NCBI GenBank assembly: GCA_964623895.1
Contig: CAZUWA010000021.1
Span: 1-26,421, forward strand
Direction: 5' to 3'
Length of the DNA stretch: 26,421 nt
DNA from: UBA11512 sp964623895
GTDB taxonomy: Bacteria; Bacillota; Clostridia; Oscillospirales; CAG-272
Shown here in pieces: positions 6,786 through 15,061 of the stretch. Numbering within the stretch: the first letter of the stretch is position 1; every line of letters starts with the position of its first letter. The position numbers were made by a program, and so were the translations under genes. Under the pieces are notes generated by a model, which saw only the letters and a program-made list of their open reading frames with translations, was not told the origin of the DNA and ran no database searches.

Positions 6786-7484
6786 ATGTCTCTATATGTT
6801 CTTTCTGACCCCCATCTCTCGCTTTCTGCAAATAAACCGATGGATATATTCGGAGAGCGCTGGTATAATCATACCGATCGGTTGCGTCTCTTTTGGGAAC
6901 GAAAGATCAAAGAGGACGATACCATCGTTCTCCCCGGCGACATTTCTTGGGGAATGACCCTTGATGACGCCCTGCCCGATCTGATCTTTTTGTCTCGGCT
7001 TCCCGGAAAAAAGATCATCGGAAAAGGTAACCACGACTATTGGTGGACAACCGCCTCCAAAATCCAAAAATGTTTCTCTGAAAATAACATTTCAAATATT
7101 TCCCTTCTCTACAACAATGCGTATCCGGTGGAAAAATTCGCCATCTGCGGTAGCAGAGGTTGGTTTTCCGATGCCTCAAGTCCGAGCGGCGTCGATAAAA
7201 AAAAGATTGTTTCAAGAGAAGTGGGACGACTTGCACGTTCTCTTGAAGCCGGCAAAGCAATGGGGAAGGAGGAATTGTTGGCATTTCTTCATTTTCCGCC
7301 CGTCATGAACGACTGGACTTGTAAGGAAATTTTGGCTGTATTGAAAGAGCACAATGTGAAAAGATGCTACTACGGGCACCTTCACGGACAATACACCCTT
7401 CCCAAATCATTCGAATATAATGGAATCGAATTTATTATCACTGCTGCCGATCATCTTCAATTTGACCCGCTTTTGATCGAATGA
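6786..7484 (+). CDS. Calcineurin-like metallophosphoesterase
   Basis: A 232-residue cytoplasmic metal-dependent phosphoesterase. The five blocks of the fold are present in order: DPH (Asp8, His10), GD (Asp52) in PGDISWG, GNHDYWW (Asn82, His83, Asp84), His169 in LHFPP, and GHLHG (His198, His200). These would hold two divalent metals. The substrate cannot be inferred. The WW after GNHD and the ISWG motif are typical of a subfamily common in Clostridia. The start has AAGGTG a few bases upstream. No clear operon partner: the next gene, tig, has its own promoter. Confidence 0.88.
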   Translation: MSLYVLSDPHLSLSANKPMDIFGERWYNHTDRLRLFWERKIKEDDTIVLPGDISWGMTLDDALPDLIFLSRLPGKKIIGKGNHDYWWTTASKIQKCFSENNISNISLLYNNAYPVEKFAICGSRGWFSDASSPSGVDKKKIVSREVGRLARSLEAGKAMGKEELLAFLHFPPVMNDWTCKEILAVLKEHNVKRCYYGHLHGQYTLPKSFEYNGIEFIITAADHLQFDPLLIE

Positions 7485-7537
7485 CCGCATTGATTACAAA
7501 AAGCATCAAACTTTTTCCTGTTTTTTTCAAAAAATTA

Positions 7538-7566
7538 TTGACAAACCGACAAAAAACAGTTAGAAT
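7538..7566 (+). promoter_or_regulatory. Promoter of tig-clpP(-clpX)
   Basis: TTGACA (7538-7543), a 17-base spacer and TAGAAT (7561-7566). The transcript would start near 7573, about 50 bases before the tig start codon. I see no CIRCE (HrcA) or CtsR operator around it. Confidence 0.85.
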
Positions 7567-7623
7567 ATATAGGATTGTTTAAGTACTAAAAAAATGTAAA
7601 AATTCCTCGGAGGAAAACACAGT

Positions 7624-8961
7624 ATGAAGATCGTATCAAACAACAAGATCGAAGCAAATGTAGTGGAACTGAAGTTCCTCATTCCAAAGGAAGCGTTTGA
7701 CGCGGAAAACGATAAGGTGTTCAAAGAAAAGAGTGCGAACATCACTATTCAAGGCTTCCGCAAAGGCAAAGCACCGCGCCACATGATCGAAAAGATCTAC
7801 GGTAAGGGTGTATTTTATGAAGATGCACTCAACAACCTTCTCTCTACGGAATATCCCACAGCTTTAGAGGAATCGGGCATCAAACCCGTTGATCGTCCCG
7901 AAATCGACGTAGAAACTATCGATGAAAACGGTGTTTTAGTCGTTGCCAAGATCACTGTAAAACCTGTGGCTGAGATTGAGGGCTATAAAGGACTGGCTGT
8001 CGTAAAGGAGACTGTAAAAGTCACCGATAAAGAAGTGGATGAAGAGTTAAAGAATGTTCAGACCCGTCAGGGACGTCTCATTGAGGTCACGGACAGAGCC
8101 GCACAACTCGAAGACACCGCAAACATCGACTATGACGGCTTTGTCGGTGAAACCGCATTTGAAGGCGGCAAGGGTGATGGATACGATCTGAAACTCGGTT
8201 CCGGCACGTTCATTCCCGGATTTGAGGAACAGATCGTCGGTCACACTATCGGAGAAGAATTTGATGTAAATGTGACCTTTCCCACTGAGTATCACTCTGA
8301 AGAACTTGCGGGCAAAGAAGCAGTATTCAAGTGCAAACTGAATGCCATTAAAGTAACGGAACTGCCCGATATCGACGATGAATTTGCAAAAGATGTTTCG
8401 GAATTTAACACACTCGCTGAATATAAAGCAGATCTGAAGGCAAAAATCCTTGCAAAGAAGGAAACCGAAGCACAGAATGAATTCGAAAGAAAAGTCATCG
8501 ATGCTTTGGTTGAAAAAGTAGTGGTAGATATTCCCTCCGCCATGATCACGACAGAGGTTGAAAATCAAGTTCGCGATTTCGATATGAACCTGCGTCAAAA
8601 TGGTCTTGACATGAAGACCTACTTCCAATATACAGGTTTAACGCTTGAAGCAATGCGCGAACAATTCAAGCCCGTTGCGGAAAAGCAAATCAAACTTAGA
8701 CTTGCACTTGAATCAATCGCATCCAAGGAAGGCTTTACCGCTACTGAAGAGGAATTCAACTCTGAGATTGAAACACTTGCAAAATCTTGGAATGTCGAGG
8801 CAGAACAGGTGCGCTCTTACATTGAAAGCGAGGATCTTTCTCTTGACATCGTCGTCAGAAAGGCAATGGACTTTGTAAAAGCAAACACCAAGAAAACAAG
8901 AGCAACAAAGAAAAAAGCAACCGCCGATGAAAATACAGAAAACGGCGGAGATGCTGAATAA
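7624..8961 (+). CDS. tig: Trigger factor
   Basis: A 445-residue ribosome-associated chaperone and peptidyl-prolyl isomerase. The ribosome-docking signature GFRKGKAPR is at 44-52 of the N-terminal domain. An FKBP-type domain follows at about 160-250 (NIDYDGFVGETAFEGGKG, then GSGTFIPGFEEQIVG and VTFPTEYHSEELAGKEAVF). The helical substrate-cradling domain makes up the rest. The last 25 residues are a Lys/Thr-rich then acidic tail (KKTRATKKKATADENTENG) longer than in E. coli. Ribosome binding site GGAGG lies about eight bases upstream of ATG 7624. The order tig-clpP-clpX is widely conserved. Confidence 0.96.
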   Translation: MKIVSNNKIEANVVELKFLIPKEAFDAENDKVFKEKSANITIQGFRKGKAPRHMIEKIYGKGVFYEDALNNLLSTEYPTALEESGIKPVDRPEIDVETIDENGVLVVAKITVKPVAEIEGYKGLAVVKETVKVTDKEVDEELKNVQTRQGRLIEVTDRAAQLEDTANIDYDGFVGETAFEGGKGDGYDLKLGSGTFIPGFEEQIVGHTIGEEFDVNVTFPTEYHSEELAGKEAVFKCKLNAIKVTELPDIDDEFAKDVSEFNTLAEYKADLKAKILAKKETEAQNEFERKVIDALVEKVVVDIPSAMITTEVENQVRDFDMNLRQNGLDMKTYFQYTGLTLEAMREQFKPVAEKQIKLRLALESIASKEGFTATEEEFNSEIETLAKSWNVEAEQVRSYIESEDLSLDIVVRKAMDFVKANTKKTRATKKKATADENTENGGDAE

Positions 8962-9003
8962 TTCCACATCAAATAAACCCATACTAACTAAAAGGAGGCT
9001 GTT

Positions 9004-9591
9004 ATGGCACTTGTACCAACCGTAATTGAACAGACCGGTCGCGGCGAACGCGCGTATGATATCTATTCCCGCCTGCTGAACGATCGAATCATTTTCCTGT
9101 CAGACGAAGTCAATGATGTTACCGCTTCCTTGGTGGTAGCACAAATGCTGTTTTTGGAAGCAGAAGATCCGGACAAGGATATCTATCTCTATATCAACAG
9201 TCCCGGCGGATCTGTAACTGCAGGACTTGCAATTTATGATACTATGAATTTTATTAAATGTGATGTCTCTACGATTTGTATCGGTATGGCAGCTTCCATG
9301 GGCGCATTTCTGTTATCCTCCGGTGCCAAAGGAAAGCGCATTGCTCTGCCCAATGCCGAGATCATGATCCATCAGCCTCTTGGAGGTTTTCAAGGTCAGG
9401 CAAGTGATATCAAAATCCACGCAGAAAATATTCTGAAGATTAAAGACAAACTCAACACGATCCTTGCAGAAAACACAGGAAAGAGCGTTGAAGAGATCTA
9501 TAGGGATACCGAAAGAGACAATTTCATGTCCGCAGAAGAGGCACGCGCATACGGACTGATCGACAAAGTTGTCACTAAACGCGAACAGTAA
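9004..9591 (+). CDS. clpP: ATP-dependent Clp protease proteolytic subunit
   Basis: A 195-residue ClpP, the serine peptidase core that forms two stacked heptameric rings. The catalytic triad is complete: Ser98 in GMAASMGAF, His123 in MIHQPLGG and Asp172 in RDTERDNFMSAEEA. The oxyanion-loop motif SPGGSV is at 66-71. Length matches the family. AAGGAGG lies six bases before ATG 9004. It follows tig by 42 bases and is probably in the same transcript. It partners with ClpX, encoded immediately downstream. Confidence 0.98.
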   Translation: MALVPTVIEQTGRGERAYDIYSRLLNDRIIFLSDEVNDVTASLVVAQMLFLEAEDPDKDIYLYINSPGGSVTAGLAIYDTMNFIKCDVSTICIGMAASMGAFLLSSGAKGKRIALPNAEIMIHQPLGGFQGQASDIKIHAENILKIKDKLNTILAENTGKSVEEIYRDTERDNFMSAEEARAYGLIDKVVTKREQ

Positions 9592-9597
9592 AAAATG

Positions 9598-9631
9598 AAG
9601 AGGATGTTGTGCAAACACCATCCTCTTTCTT
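9598..9631 (+). terminator. Hairpin between clpP and clpX
   Basis: AAGAGGATG (9598-9606) and CATCCTCTT (9619-9627) form a perfect 9-bp stem, extended by GTG/CAC in the loop and followed by TCTT. The short imperfect T-tract suggests a weak terminator or attenuator that would lower clpX relative to clpP, or an mRNA-stabilising structure. Confidence 0.5.
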
Positions 9632-9653
9632 ATCAAGAAAGGGATAAATACAC

Positions 9654-10922
9654 GTGGCTAATCAAAATAACCGTCTTCGTCATTGTTCCTATTGTGGTAG
9701 GGACGAAACCATGGTCGAGTTTCTCATTCCTTCTGCAGAAGGAAGTTTTATTTGTGACAACTGCATCGAAGCATGCTATGAACTGATCGAAGAACAAAGG
9801 AACGGCGGTGTCAAAAAGAAAAATAAAAAAGGGGATCTTCCCTTCACTCTTGAAACACTAATGAAGCCGATGGAGATCAAAGCGGCGCTCGATGAGTATG
9901 TCATCGGACAGGACGAAGCAAAACGTACGCTTGCCGTTGCAGTGTATAACCACTATAAGCGTGTACTCTCCAAGAGAAAGAAGAAATCTGCAGATGATGC
10001 AGTAGATATTCAGAAAAGTAACATTCTCTTGATCGGTAACACAGGTGTAGGCAAGACCTTTTTAGCACAAACACTTGCAAAAACACTGCAAGTGCCTTTT
10101 GCGATTGCAGACGCAACAACTCTAACCGAGGCGGGCTATGTTGGTGAAGATGTCGAAAATATCCTTCTAAAACTTATTCAAGCGGCTGATTTTGATGTCA
10201 ACAAGGCAGAATACGGCATCATCTATGTCGACGAGATCGACAAGATCGCGCGAAGAAGCGAAAACCGTTCGATCACTCGTGATGTTTCAGGCGAAGGCGT
10301 GCAGCAAGCGCTTTTAAAAATCCTCGAAGGAACCGTCTCCAATGTCCCTCCGAACGGCGGCAGAAAACATCCGAACCAAGATTTCATTCAAATCAACACC
10401 GAAAACATTCTGTTTATCTGCGGCGGCGCCTTTGAAGGACTGGACGCCATGATCGAAGAACGATCCGGCAGATCCACGATGGGTTTTTCAGGCACAGTTT
10501 TGACCAAAGAAGAGAAATCCAAGTCGATCATTCTGCGTAATGCAGAAGCACATGATATCGTCAAATTCGGTATGATTCCCGAGCTTGTCGGTCGTCTTCC
10601 GGTGATCGTCGCACTTGATCCTCTTGACAAAGATGCACTCGTTTCTATTCTATCCAAGCCCAAAAATGCACTCGTAAAGCAATATCAAAAACTGGTCGGC
10701 ATGGACGGTGTAGAATTAGAATTTACCCCGGATGCTCTTGAAACGGTTGCTGATCTCGCGGTGAAACGAAATACCGGCGCACGTGGACTGCGCGCTATCA
10801 TGGAAAGCGTTATGCTCGATATCATGTACGAGATTCCCGGTGTGGAAGGACTTCAAAAAGTGACCGTCACAAAAGGCGTGATTGAAAAAAAGGAAAAAGC
10901 AATATATCTTTATGCTTCATAA
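9654..10922 (+). CDS. clpX: ATP-dependent Clp protease ATP-binding subunit ClpX
   Basis: A 422-residue AAA+ unfoldase that feeds substrates to ClpP. The N-terminal zinc-binding domain has Cys11, Cys14, Cys34 and Cys37. Walker A GNTGVGKT is at 128-135, the pore loop GYVGED at 161-166 and Walker B IIYVDEID at 189-196. The RKH loop (GGRKHPNQ) and sensor-2 GARGLRAI are present. The ClpP-docking tripeptide corresponds to MGF in STMGFSGTV. The start codon is GTG 9654, with AAAGGG about ten bases upstream. A strong bidirectional terminator ends the gene. Confidence 0.97.
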   Translation: MANQNNRLRHCSYCGRDETMVEFLIPSAEGSFICDNCIEACYELIEEQRNGGVKKKNKKGDLPFTLETLMKPMEIKAALDEYVIGQDEAKRTLAVAVYNHYKRVLSKRKKKSADDAVDIQKSNILLIGNTGVGKTFLAQTLAKTLQVPFAIADATTLTEAGYVGEDVENILLKLIQAADFDVNKAEYGIIYVDEIDKIARRSENRSITRDVSGEGVQQALLKILEGTVSNVPPNGGRKHPNQDFIQINTENILFICGGAFEGLDAMIEERSGRSTMGFSGTVLTKEEKSKSIILRNAEAHDIVKFGMIPELVGRLPVIVALDPLDKDALVSILSKPKNALVKQYQKLVGMDGVELEFTPDALETVADLAVKRNTGARGLRAIMESVMLDIMYEIPGVEGLQKVTVTKGVIEKKEKAIYLYAS

Positions 10923-10934
10923 AAATATAGAACA

Positions 10935-10980
10935 AAAAACGGTTTACAAAGACTTTTCAGTCTCTGTAAACCGTTTTTTT
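10935..10980. terminator. Bidirectional terminator between clpX and the cytochrome operon
   Basis: AAAACGGTTTACA and TGTAAACCGTTTTTTT frame an inner stem (AGACT/AGTCT), giving a hairpin of about 18 bp with one mismatch. T-tracts occur in both directions. It ends clpX on the plus strand and the cytochrome operon, whose last stop codon is only a few bases away, on the minus strand. Confidence 0.9.
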
Positions 10981-10985
10981 AAGGT

Positions 10986-13900
10986 TTAATTCTTTTCTGT
11001 ACCGTACACTTCAAGCTCTGTAATAGCAAAAGTGCCGGTTTTGAGAGCCTTATCGAAATCACCAAGTGTGATAGATGTCACTGTCTTACCGCCGAGATCA
11101 AAGGTCATAAATTCAGAGGTGTTCCACATATCGATCGTCTGCTTCGTGCCATCAGAGAAAGTCAACGTAGCAGAAATGATATGCGTATCACTGCTTGCTG
11201 CGCGCAACTTGATCTTTAAAGTATTCACAACAACTTCTCTACCGAAATCAAGTTTGAAACTTGAATCATCGGAGGACGTAGGTGTCCAAGCTTGATACGG
11301 GTAATTTGCGCTTGCAGTCTTATTTGTAACAAAGCCATCGATTGCAGTGGAAGGACCATAACCGGTAGTATTGCCGGAAACCGTACTACCGCTTGCATGC
11401 GGAAACGCAGCATCCTGTTCTGCAAGATCATATGGATTGTATGCAAGATTACGTTCTTCAGCAAGTTCATCCGCGGTCGGAATACGAACGAACAAGGTAT
11501 TGTTCGTAAACGAATTGTTGCCGCTTCCACGATACGTTGCATTGTAGACTGTCTGCAAATTCTTCGGAATGGTGTATGTAAACTCGCCGTTCGGACAGTA
11601 TACCAAAGCCTCGCCCTGACGCTCATTCAAACTGAAGGCAACATACTTGCTACCGGTCACCTTGATTGTAACGGTATTTCCGGAAGCATACTTTCCAAGA
11701 TTCATAATCACATATCCGTTACCGCTTTGTGTAGTTGTTCCGCTCGCGTTAGTAAAGGAAACCTCTACTGTGCCGCTCGGCAATATTCCGCCAAGTTCCA
11801 TCTTGGAATAAGCATCCCAAACATCATAAAAATGTCTCTTGTTCTCACGCTCGGTATACGCTCTGTGCTCGTTCTCTGCAAAGCGTTCCTCATCGTCATA
11901 ACTACCATAGCAAGGAACCGCAAGGTCAATCCAGCATGCAATAGTTCTGATCTCCGCATCGGTCAAATTGCCATGACCCTCGCGAAGTTTATCAATAAGA
12001 GCACTCTTGGAAGAACCAGATGAGTACGGATCCAAGATCTCTGCCTGTGACATGGTGGAGATCCATTTGACATACTTACCACCCGCACTTTCACTCTTCC
12101 AACAGACACCACTTACTTGGTTACCTGCGGAGTACGGTTTTGACCCAGTCAGATAGAGATAAGAAAGCGGGAACGCTCTTCTCATTCTGTTACTTGAAAG
12201 ATCGATCATGTCACCGGTAAGGGCAAAGGGCGCTTCCGAAACAGAGGTAACAAGTTTTCTTTCGACATACATTGCCAAGTCGATCTGTCTGCCACCGCCG
12301 GTGTTGTGAAGACTTACCGCAATCACATTCTCGCCTGCCTTAAAGACGCCGTTGGGAGATACATCAGAGGAAACAACCGCATATGCATCATTCCAACCAT
12401 CCTTCGCAAGAACCTGCTTACCGTTAATATAGATCTTCAGACTGTCATCATAGAAGATATCAAAGTTGATCTTGCCGTTTTGCAATGAAGCAACTTCTTC
12501 TTCTGTCAATGTAAAATTCTGACGCAACCAAATATAATTCTCGCTTCCCGTCCAAGAGGTATTTGTTCCGCCTCTGTCGCCAAAGGGTGCCTTACCTGTC
12601 TTCCAAGCGGAATCATCAAATCCAAGTGTTGTCCAATCGCCTGTCACCGCGGATCCGGATGAGGACATGACATATTTCCATGTAGCTGCTTTATCCAGAA
12701 TCTCAAAATTGCTTGTGGGAACACTTGCGCCGAGTGAGAGTGAGAAATACTTTGTACTCGTACTGTCGGTCGCAGTTACCGTAACTTTGTTGCTACCTGC
12801 TTTTAGTTTAGAAACCTGTGCTGTTGTCAGGGTAAGTGTTTCGGTTTTAAGCGTATCACTACTCAGACTAAACGAGAGATCGCCGATCTTAACATTAACC
12901 TTACCCTTATATTTAACAGTAAGTTCAAAGGTTGAAGAATCCTTCTGGTACTGAGAAACAACCACATCCTTAGTCAAGGTCAATGTATTTCCCGTCCAAA
13001 CGGTATTGATGTCCTTTTGCGAAGTTCCGAATGGAGCATGTACCTCTTTTCCGTTTAAGATCCAGATATCATCAGAAGAGATCAATGTATTTAACTCTTT
13101 GATGGAAGCACTGGCATTAGAACTGCTCGCGTCAATTGCATCTAAAGCAATGGCAGTATTGTTGTGGCAGGAAACGCAACTCTTATCGAAGATCTCCTGA
13201 ACAGTATCCGTATAAGAGAATCCGATGCCATCATCCTTGTAGGGATCAAAGCCGGTATACTCCTCCATGGCAGCCATCCAAAGGTCTGGTTGAAGAGTTT
13301 GAACACCCTTTTTCATTGCTTCGGTAACTTTCCCAGTGGTCAACGGTGCTGTATTTTTGTCTTCATGACAGCCAACGCAAGAGAAAGTTTCACCCGGCAT
13401 CAAAGTTGACCAAGAACGCATGGTCTGAACCACACAACCGTCTTTATCGAGAAGTTGGAAGTAAATAGGGGTATCAGAAGGAACAGAGAACATAACGGAA
13501 CCGTCACTTTCCACCGGTACGATGCCGAGCACAGCCTTGACGTCCCAAGAACCGTTACCTGTAGAAATCGGAGAGAACGGGTCACCCGTACCTCCGGTGG
13601 TACCGCCTGAGGAAATGGTTGCACCAATAGAGGAGGAGCGATAGACAAGTTCTACAACACGCAGATACTCTACTGTACCGCGTTCGACGCCTTCCATCGA
13701 ATCTCCTTCATAAACGTCCGCAACATAGTATGTGCCGGTATTCTTGCTGTAATTAACCATCGAAGGACGGTTGAAAACATTACGGGACTGAATCGGAACA
13801 ATCTGCGTTGCAGGCAATTTATCTGTGCCCTTGACCAGTTCGATCGAAGATGCAAAGTTCGTATTAAGGTCAATTAAGTAAATGCTGAAGGGAGTATTGA

Positions 13901-15041
13901 CGCCGGTGCTAGATGCAGCACTGGAAACAAGCATGGTTGTTTCATTCAGCGCATAAGGATATTTATAAATTCGTCCACTCTGACCGTATCCGTCTACATA
14001 CTTGTTATAATTCGTATCACCGTCCGGGAAAGCAAAGGTAATGGAAGCGTCCCCCGAACTGGTTGCAACATTTCTGTCAGTTGCGGTATCAATGATACAT
14101 AGTTTTCCCTGTTGGTGCACATGGTGACCGGAAGCAATTGAGACATATTTATTGCTTGAGCCGGGGATAGATCTTGTATGAAGCAAAGTTGTCGGGAAGG
14201 AAGCGTTGTTACCCCAAACTTCTGTCTGATTACTGCCATCCTGGAACATCTGGAACACACCCTGAACATACATCTGGGTTCTGTCGTTATAGTCCCAACG
14301 AGTATAGATTACTCTGCCGTCTTCCGTCACGGTCGGGAAGGTAGTATGTACCTGATCATAGCCAACTCTGCGGATATTACTGCCGTCGCCATTCATAATG
14401 TACAGATTGGAAACAGGAGTGATCCAACAGTCGATTGTCTGAACATCTCTTGTCGAAGAGAAAACGATATTACCGTTTGCAAGATACTGCGGCTCAATAT
14501 CCGCTCTGCCGGAACCGAAAGTCAGCTGCTTAGCGCTGTCTTTTCCTTCCTTCAGATCCATCTCATAAATGTGGAAATCGTCATAGGTATTCGCTTTGTA
14601 AGAATAAAGCACTTTGGTACCGTCAAGGGAAACACTCGGATCACGGACAACACCGGTCTTACTGTCGAGGATCACCTTTTCATAAGTAGAAACCGTTCCG
14701 TCTCCGTTATCGAGAACAGAAAGAATAACCAATTGCGATCCGCCATTGAAGTTATATTCTGCCCAAATATCATTGGTTCCGTCTCTGCTATCTGAAACAG
14801 CTTCGGTATAGGCATAGTGTGAGCCGCCAAGACTCTTCATCTTGACAACTACATAATGGTTTGCGGTGGCAAGCAGATCCTCAACCGCATCCGTCTTTGC
14901 AAAGGTATTTGTTTTCTGACCACCGTAAATGTTGCCATCTTCTGCGCTCGCAGAAGTGACAAGGACTGCAAGAACGGAAACGGTGCAGATCGCCATCAAT
15001 GCAATCGCTACGATCAATCTCTTGAATACATTGTTTTTCAT
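10986..15041 (-). CDS. Secreted HzsA-like multidomain di-haem cytochrome c
   Basis: A 1351-residue exported protein. A signal peptide covers 1-33 (ASA/ED cleavage). Residues about 100-470 form a TolB/WD-like propeller with family-typical NLYIMNGDGSNIRR and GRVIYTRWDYNDR. The block VPVESDGSVMFSVPSD...PIYFQLLDKDG ends in the first haem motif CVGCH (555-559) and matches the middle domain of hydrazine synthase subunit A (HzsA) relatives. A second motif, CVSCH, is at 622-626. About 660-930 is an insertion: a beta-sandwich and a jelly-roll-like lobe (FDDSAW, DDSLKIYINGKQV). The HzsA-type remainder resumes at about 940-1050 (KLREGHGNLTDAEIRTIACW). About 1200-1351 is an F5/8 type C-like domain. No sorting signal is seen. 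It is last in the operon, 20 bases after the lipoprotein gene, with a G7-containing ribosome binding site. The substrate is unknown; hydrazine synthesis is not implied. Confidence 0.85.
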   Translation of the reverse strand: MKNNVFKRLIVAIALMAICTVSVLAVLVTSASAEDGNIYGGQKTNTFAKTDAVEDLLATANHYVVVKMKSLGGSHYAYTEAVSDSRDGTNDIWAEYNFNGGSQLVILSVLDNGDGTVSTYEKVILDSKTGVVRDPSVSLDGTKVLYSYKANTYDDFHIYEMDLKEGKDSAKQLTFGSGRADIEPQYLANGNIVFSSTRDVQTIDCWITPVSNLYIMNGDGSNIRRVGYDQVHTTFPTVTEDGRVIYTRWDYNDRTQMYVQGVFQMFQDGSNQTEVWGNNASFPTTLLHTRSIPGSSNKYVSIASGHHVHQQGKLCIIDTATDRNVATSSGDASITFAFPDGDTNYNKYVDGYGQSGRIYKYPYALNETTMLVSSAASSTGVNTPFSIYLIDLNTNFASSIELVKGTDKLPATQIVPIQSRNVFNRPSMVNYSKNTGTYYVADVYEGDSMEGVERGTVEYLRVVELVYRSSSIGATISSGGTTGGTGDPFSPISTGNGSWDVKAVLGIVPVESDGSVMFSVPSDTPIYFQLLDKDGCVVQTMRSWSTLMPGETFSCVGCHEDKNTAPLTTGKVTEAMKKGVQTLQPDLWMAAMEEYTGFDPYKDDGIGFSYTDTVQEIFDKSCVSCHNNTAIALDAIDASSSNASASIKELNTLISSDDIWILNGKEVHAPFGTSQKDINTVWTGNTLTLTKDVVVSQYQKDSSTFELTVKYKGKVNVKIGDLSFSLSSDTLKTETLTLTTAQVSKLKAGSNKVTVTATDSTSTKYFSLSLGASVPTSNFEILDKAATWKYVMSSSGSAVTGDWTTLGFDDSAWKTGKAPFGDRGGTNTSWTGSENYIWLRQNFTLTEEEVASLQNGKINFDIFYDDSLKIYINGKQVLAKDGWNDAYAVVSSDVSPNGVFKAGENVIAVSLHNTGGGRQIDLAMYVERKLVTSVSEAPFALTGDMIDLSSNRMRRAFPLSYLYLTGSKPYSAGNQVSGVCWKSESAGGKYVKWISTMSQAEILDPYSSGSSKSALIDKLREGHGNLTDAEIRTIACWIDLAVPCYGSYDDEERFAENEHRAYTERENKRHFYDVWDAYSKMELGGILPSGTVEVSFTNASGTTTQSGNGYVIMNLGKYASGNTVTIKVTGSKYVAFSLNERQGEALVYCPNGEFTYTIPKNLQTVYNATYRGSGNNSFTNNTLFVRIPTADELAEERNLAYNPYDLAEQDAAFPHASGSTVSGNTTGYGPSTAIDGFVTNKTASANYPYQAWTPTSSDDSSFKLDFGREVVVNTLKIKLRAASSDTHIISATLTFSDGTKQTIDMWNTSEFMTFDLGGKTVTSITLGDFDKALKTGTFAITELEVYGTEKN

Positions 15042-15061
15042 AATTCATGCCCCCCCTTTCT

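Noticed and set aside
8047..8628. 193-codon open frame on the minus strand inside tig
   Set aside because: A Phe-rich shadow of the trigger factor gene with no ribosome binding site.
11292..12023. 243-codon open frame on the plus strand inside the large cytochrome gene
   Set aside because: It mirrors the codon bias of the opposite strand, has no promoter or ribosome binding site and no recognisable motif.
14178..14795. 205-codon open frame on the plus strand inside the large cytochrome gene
   Set aside because: It is antisense to a well-supported domain, has no ribosome binding site and gives a low-complexity Ile/Arg-rich translation.
10986..15041. Functional hydrazine synthase (anammox)
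   Set aside because: Only an HzsA-like chain is present. No HzsB or HzsC homologue is in the operon, the axial Tyr position is Asn, and the fold family is broad in bacteria that are not anammox.
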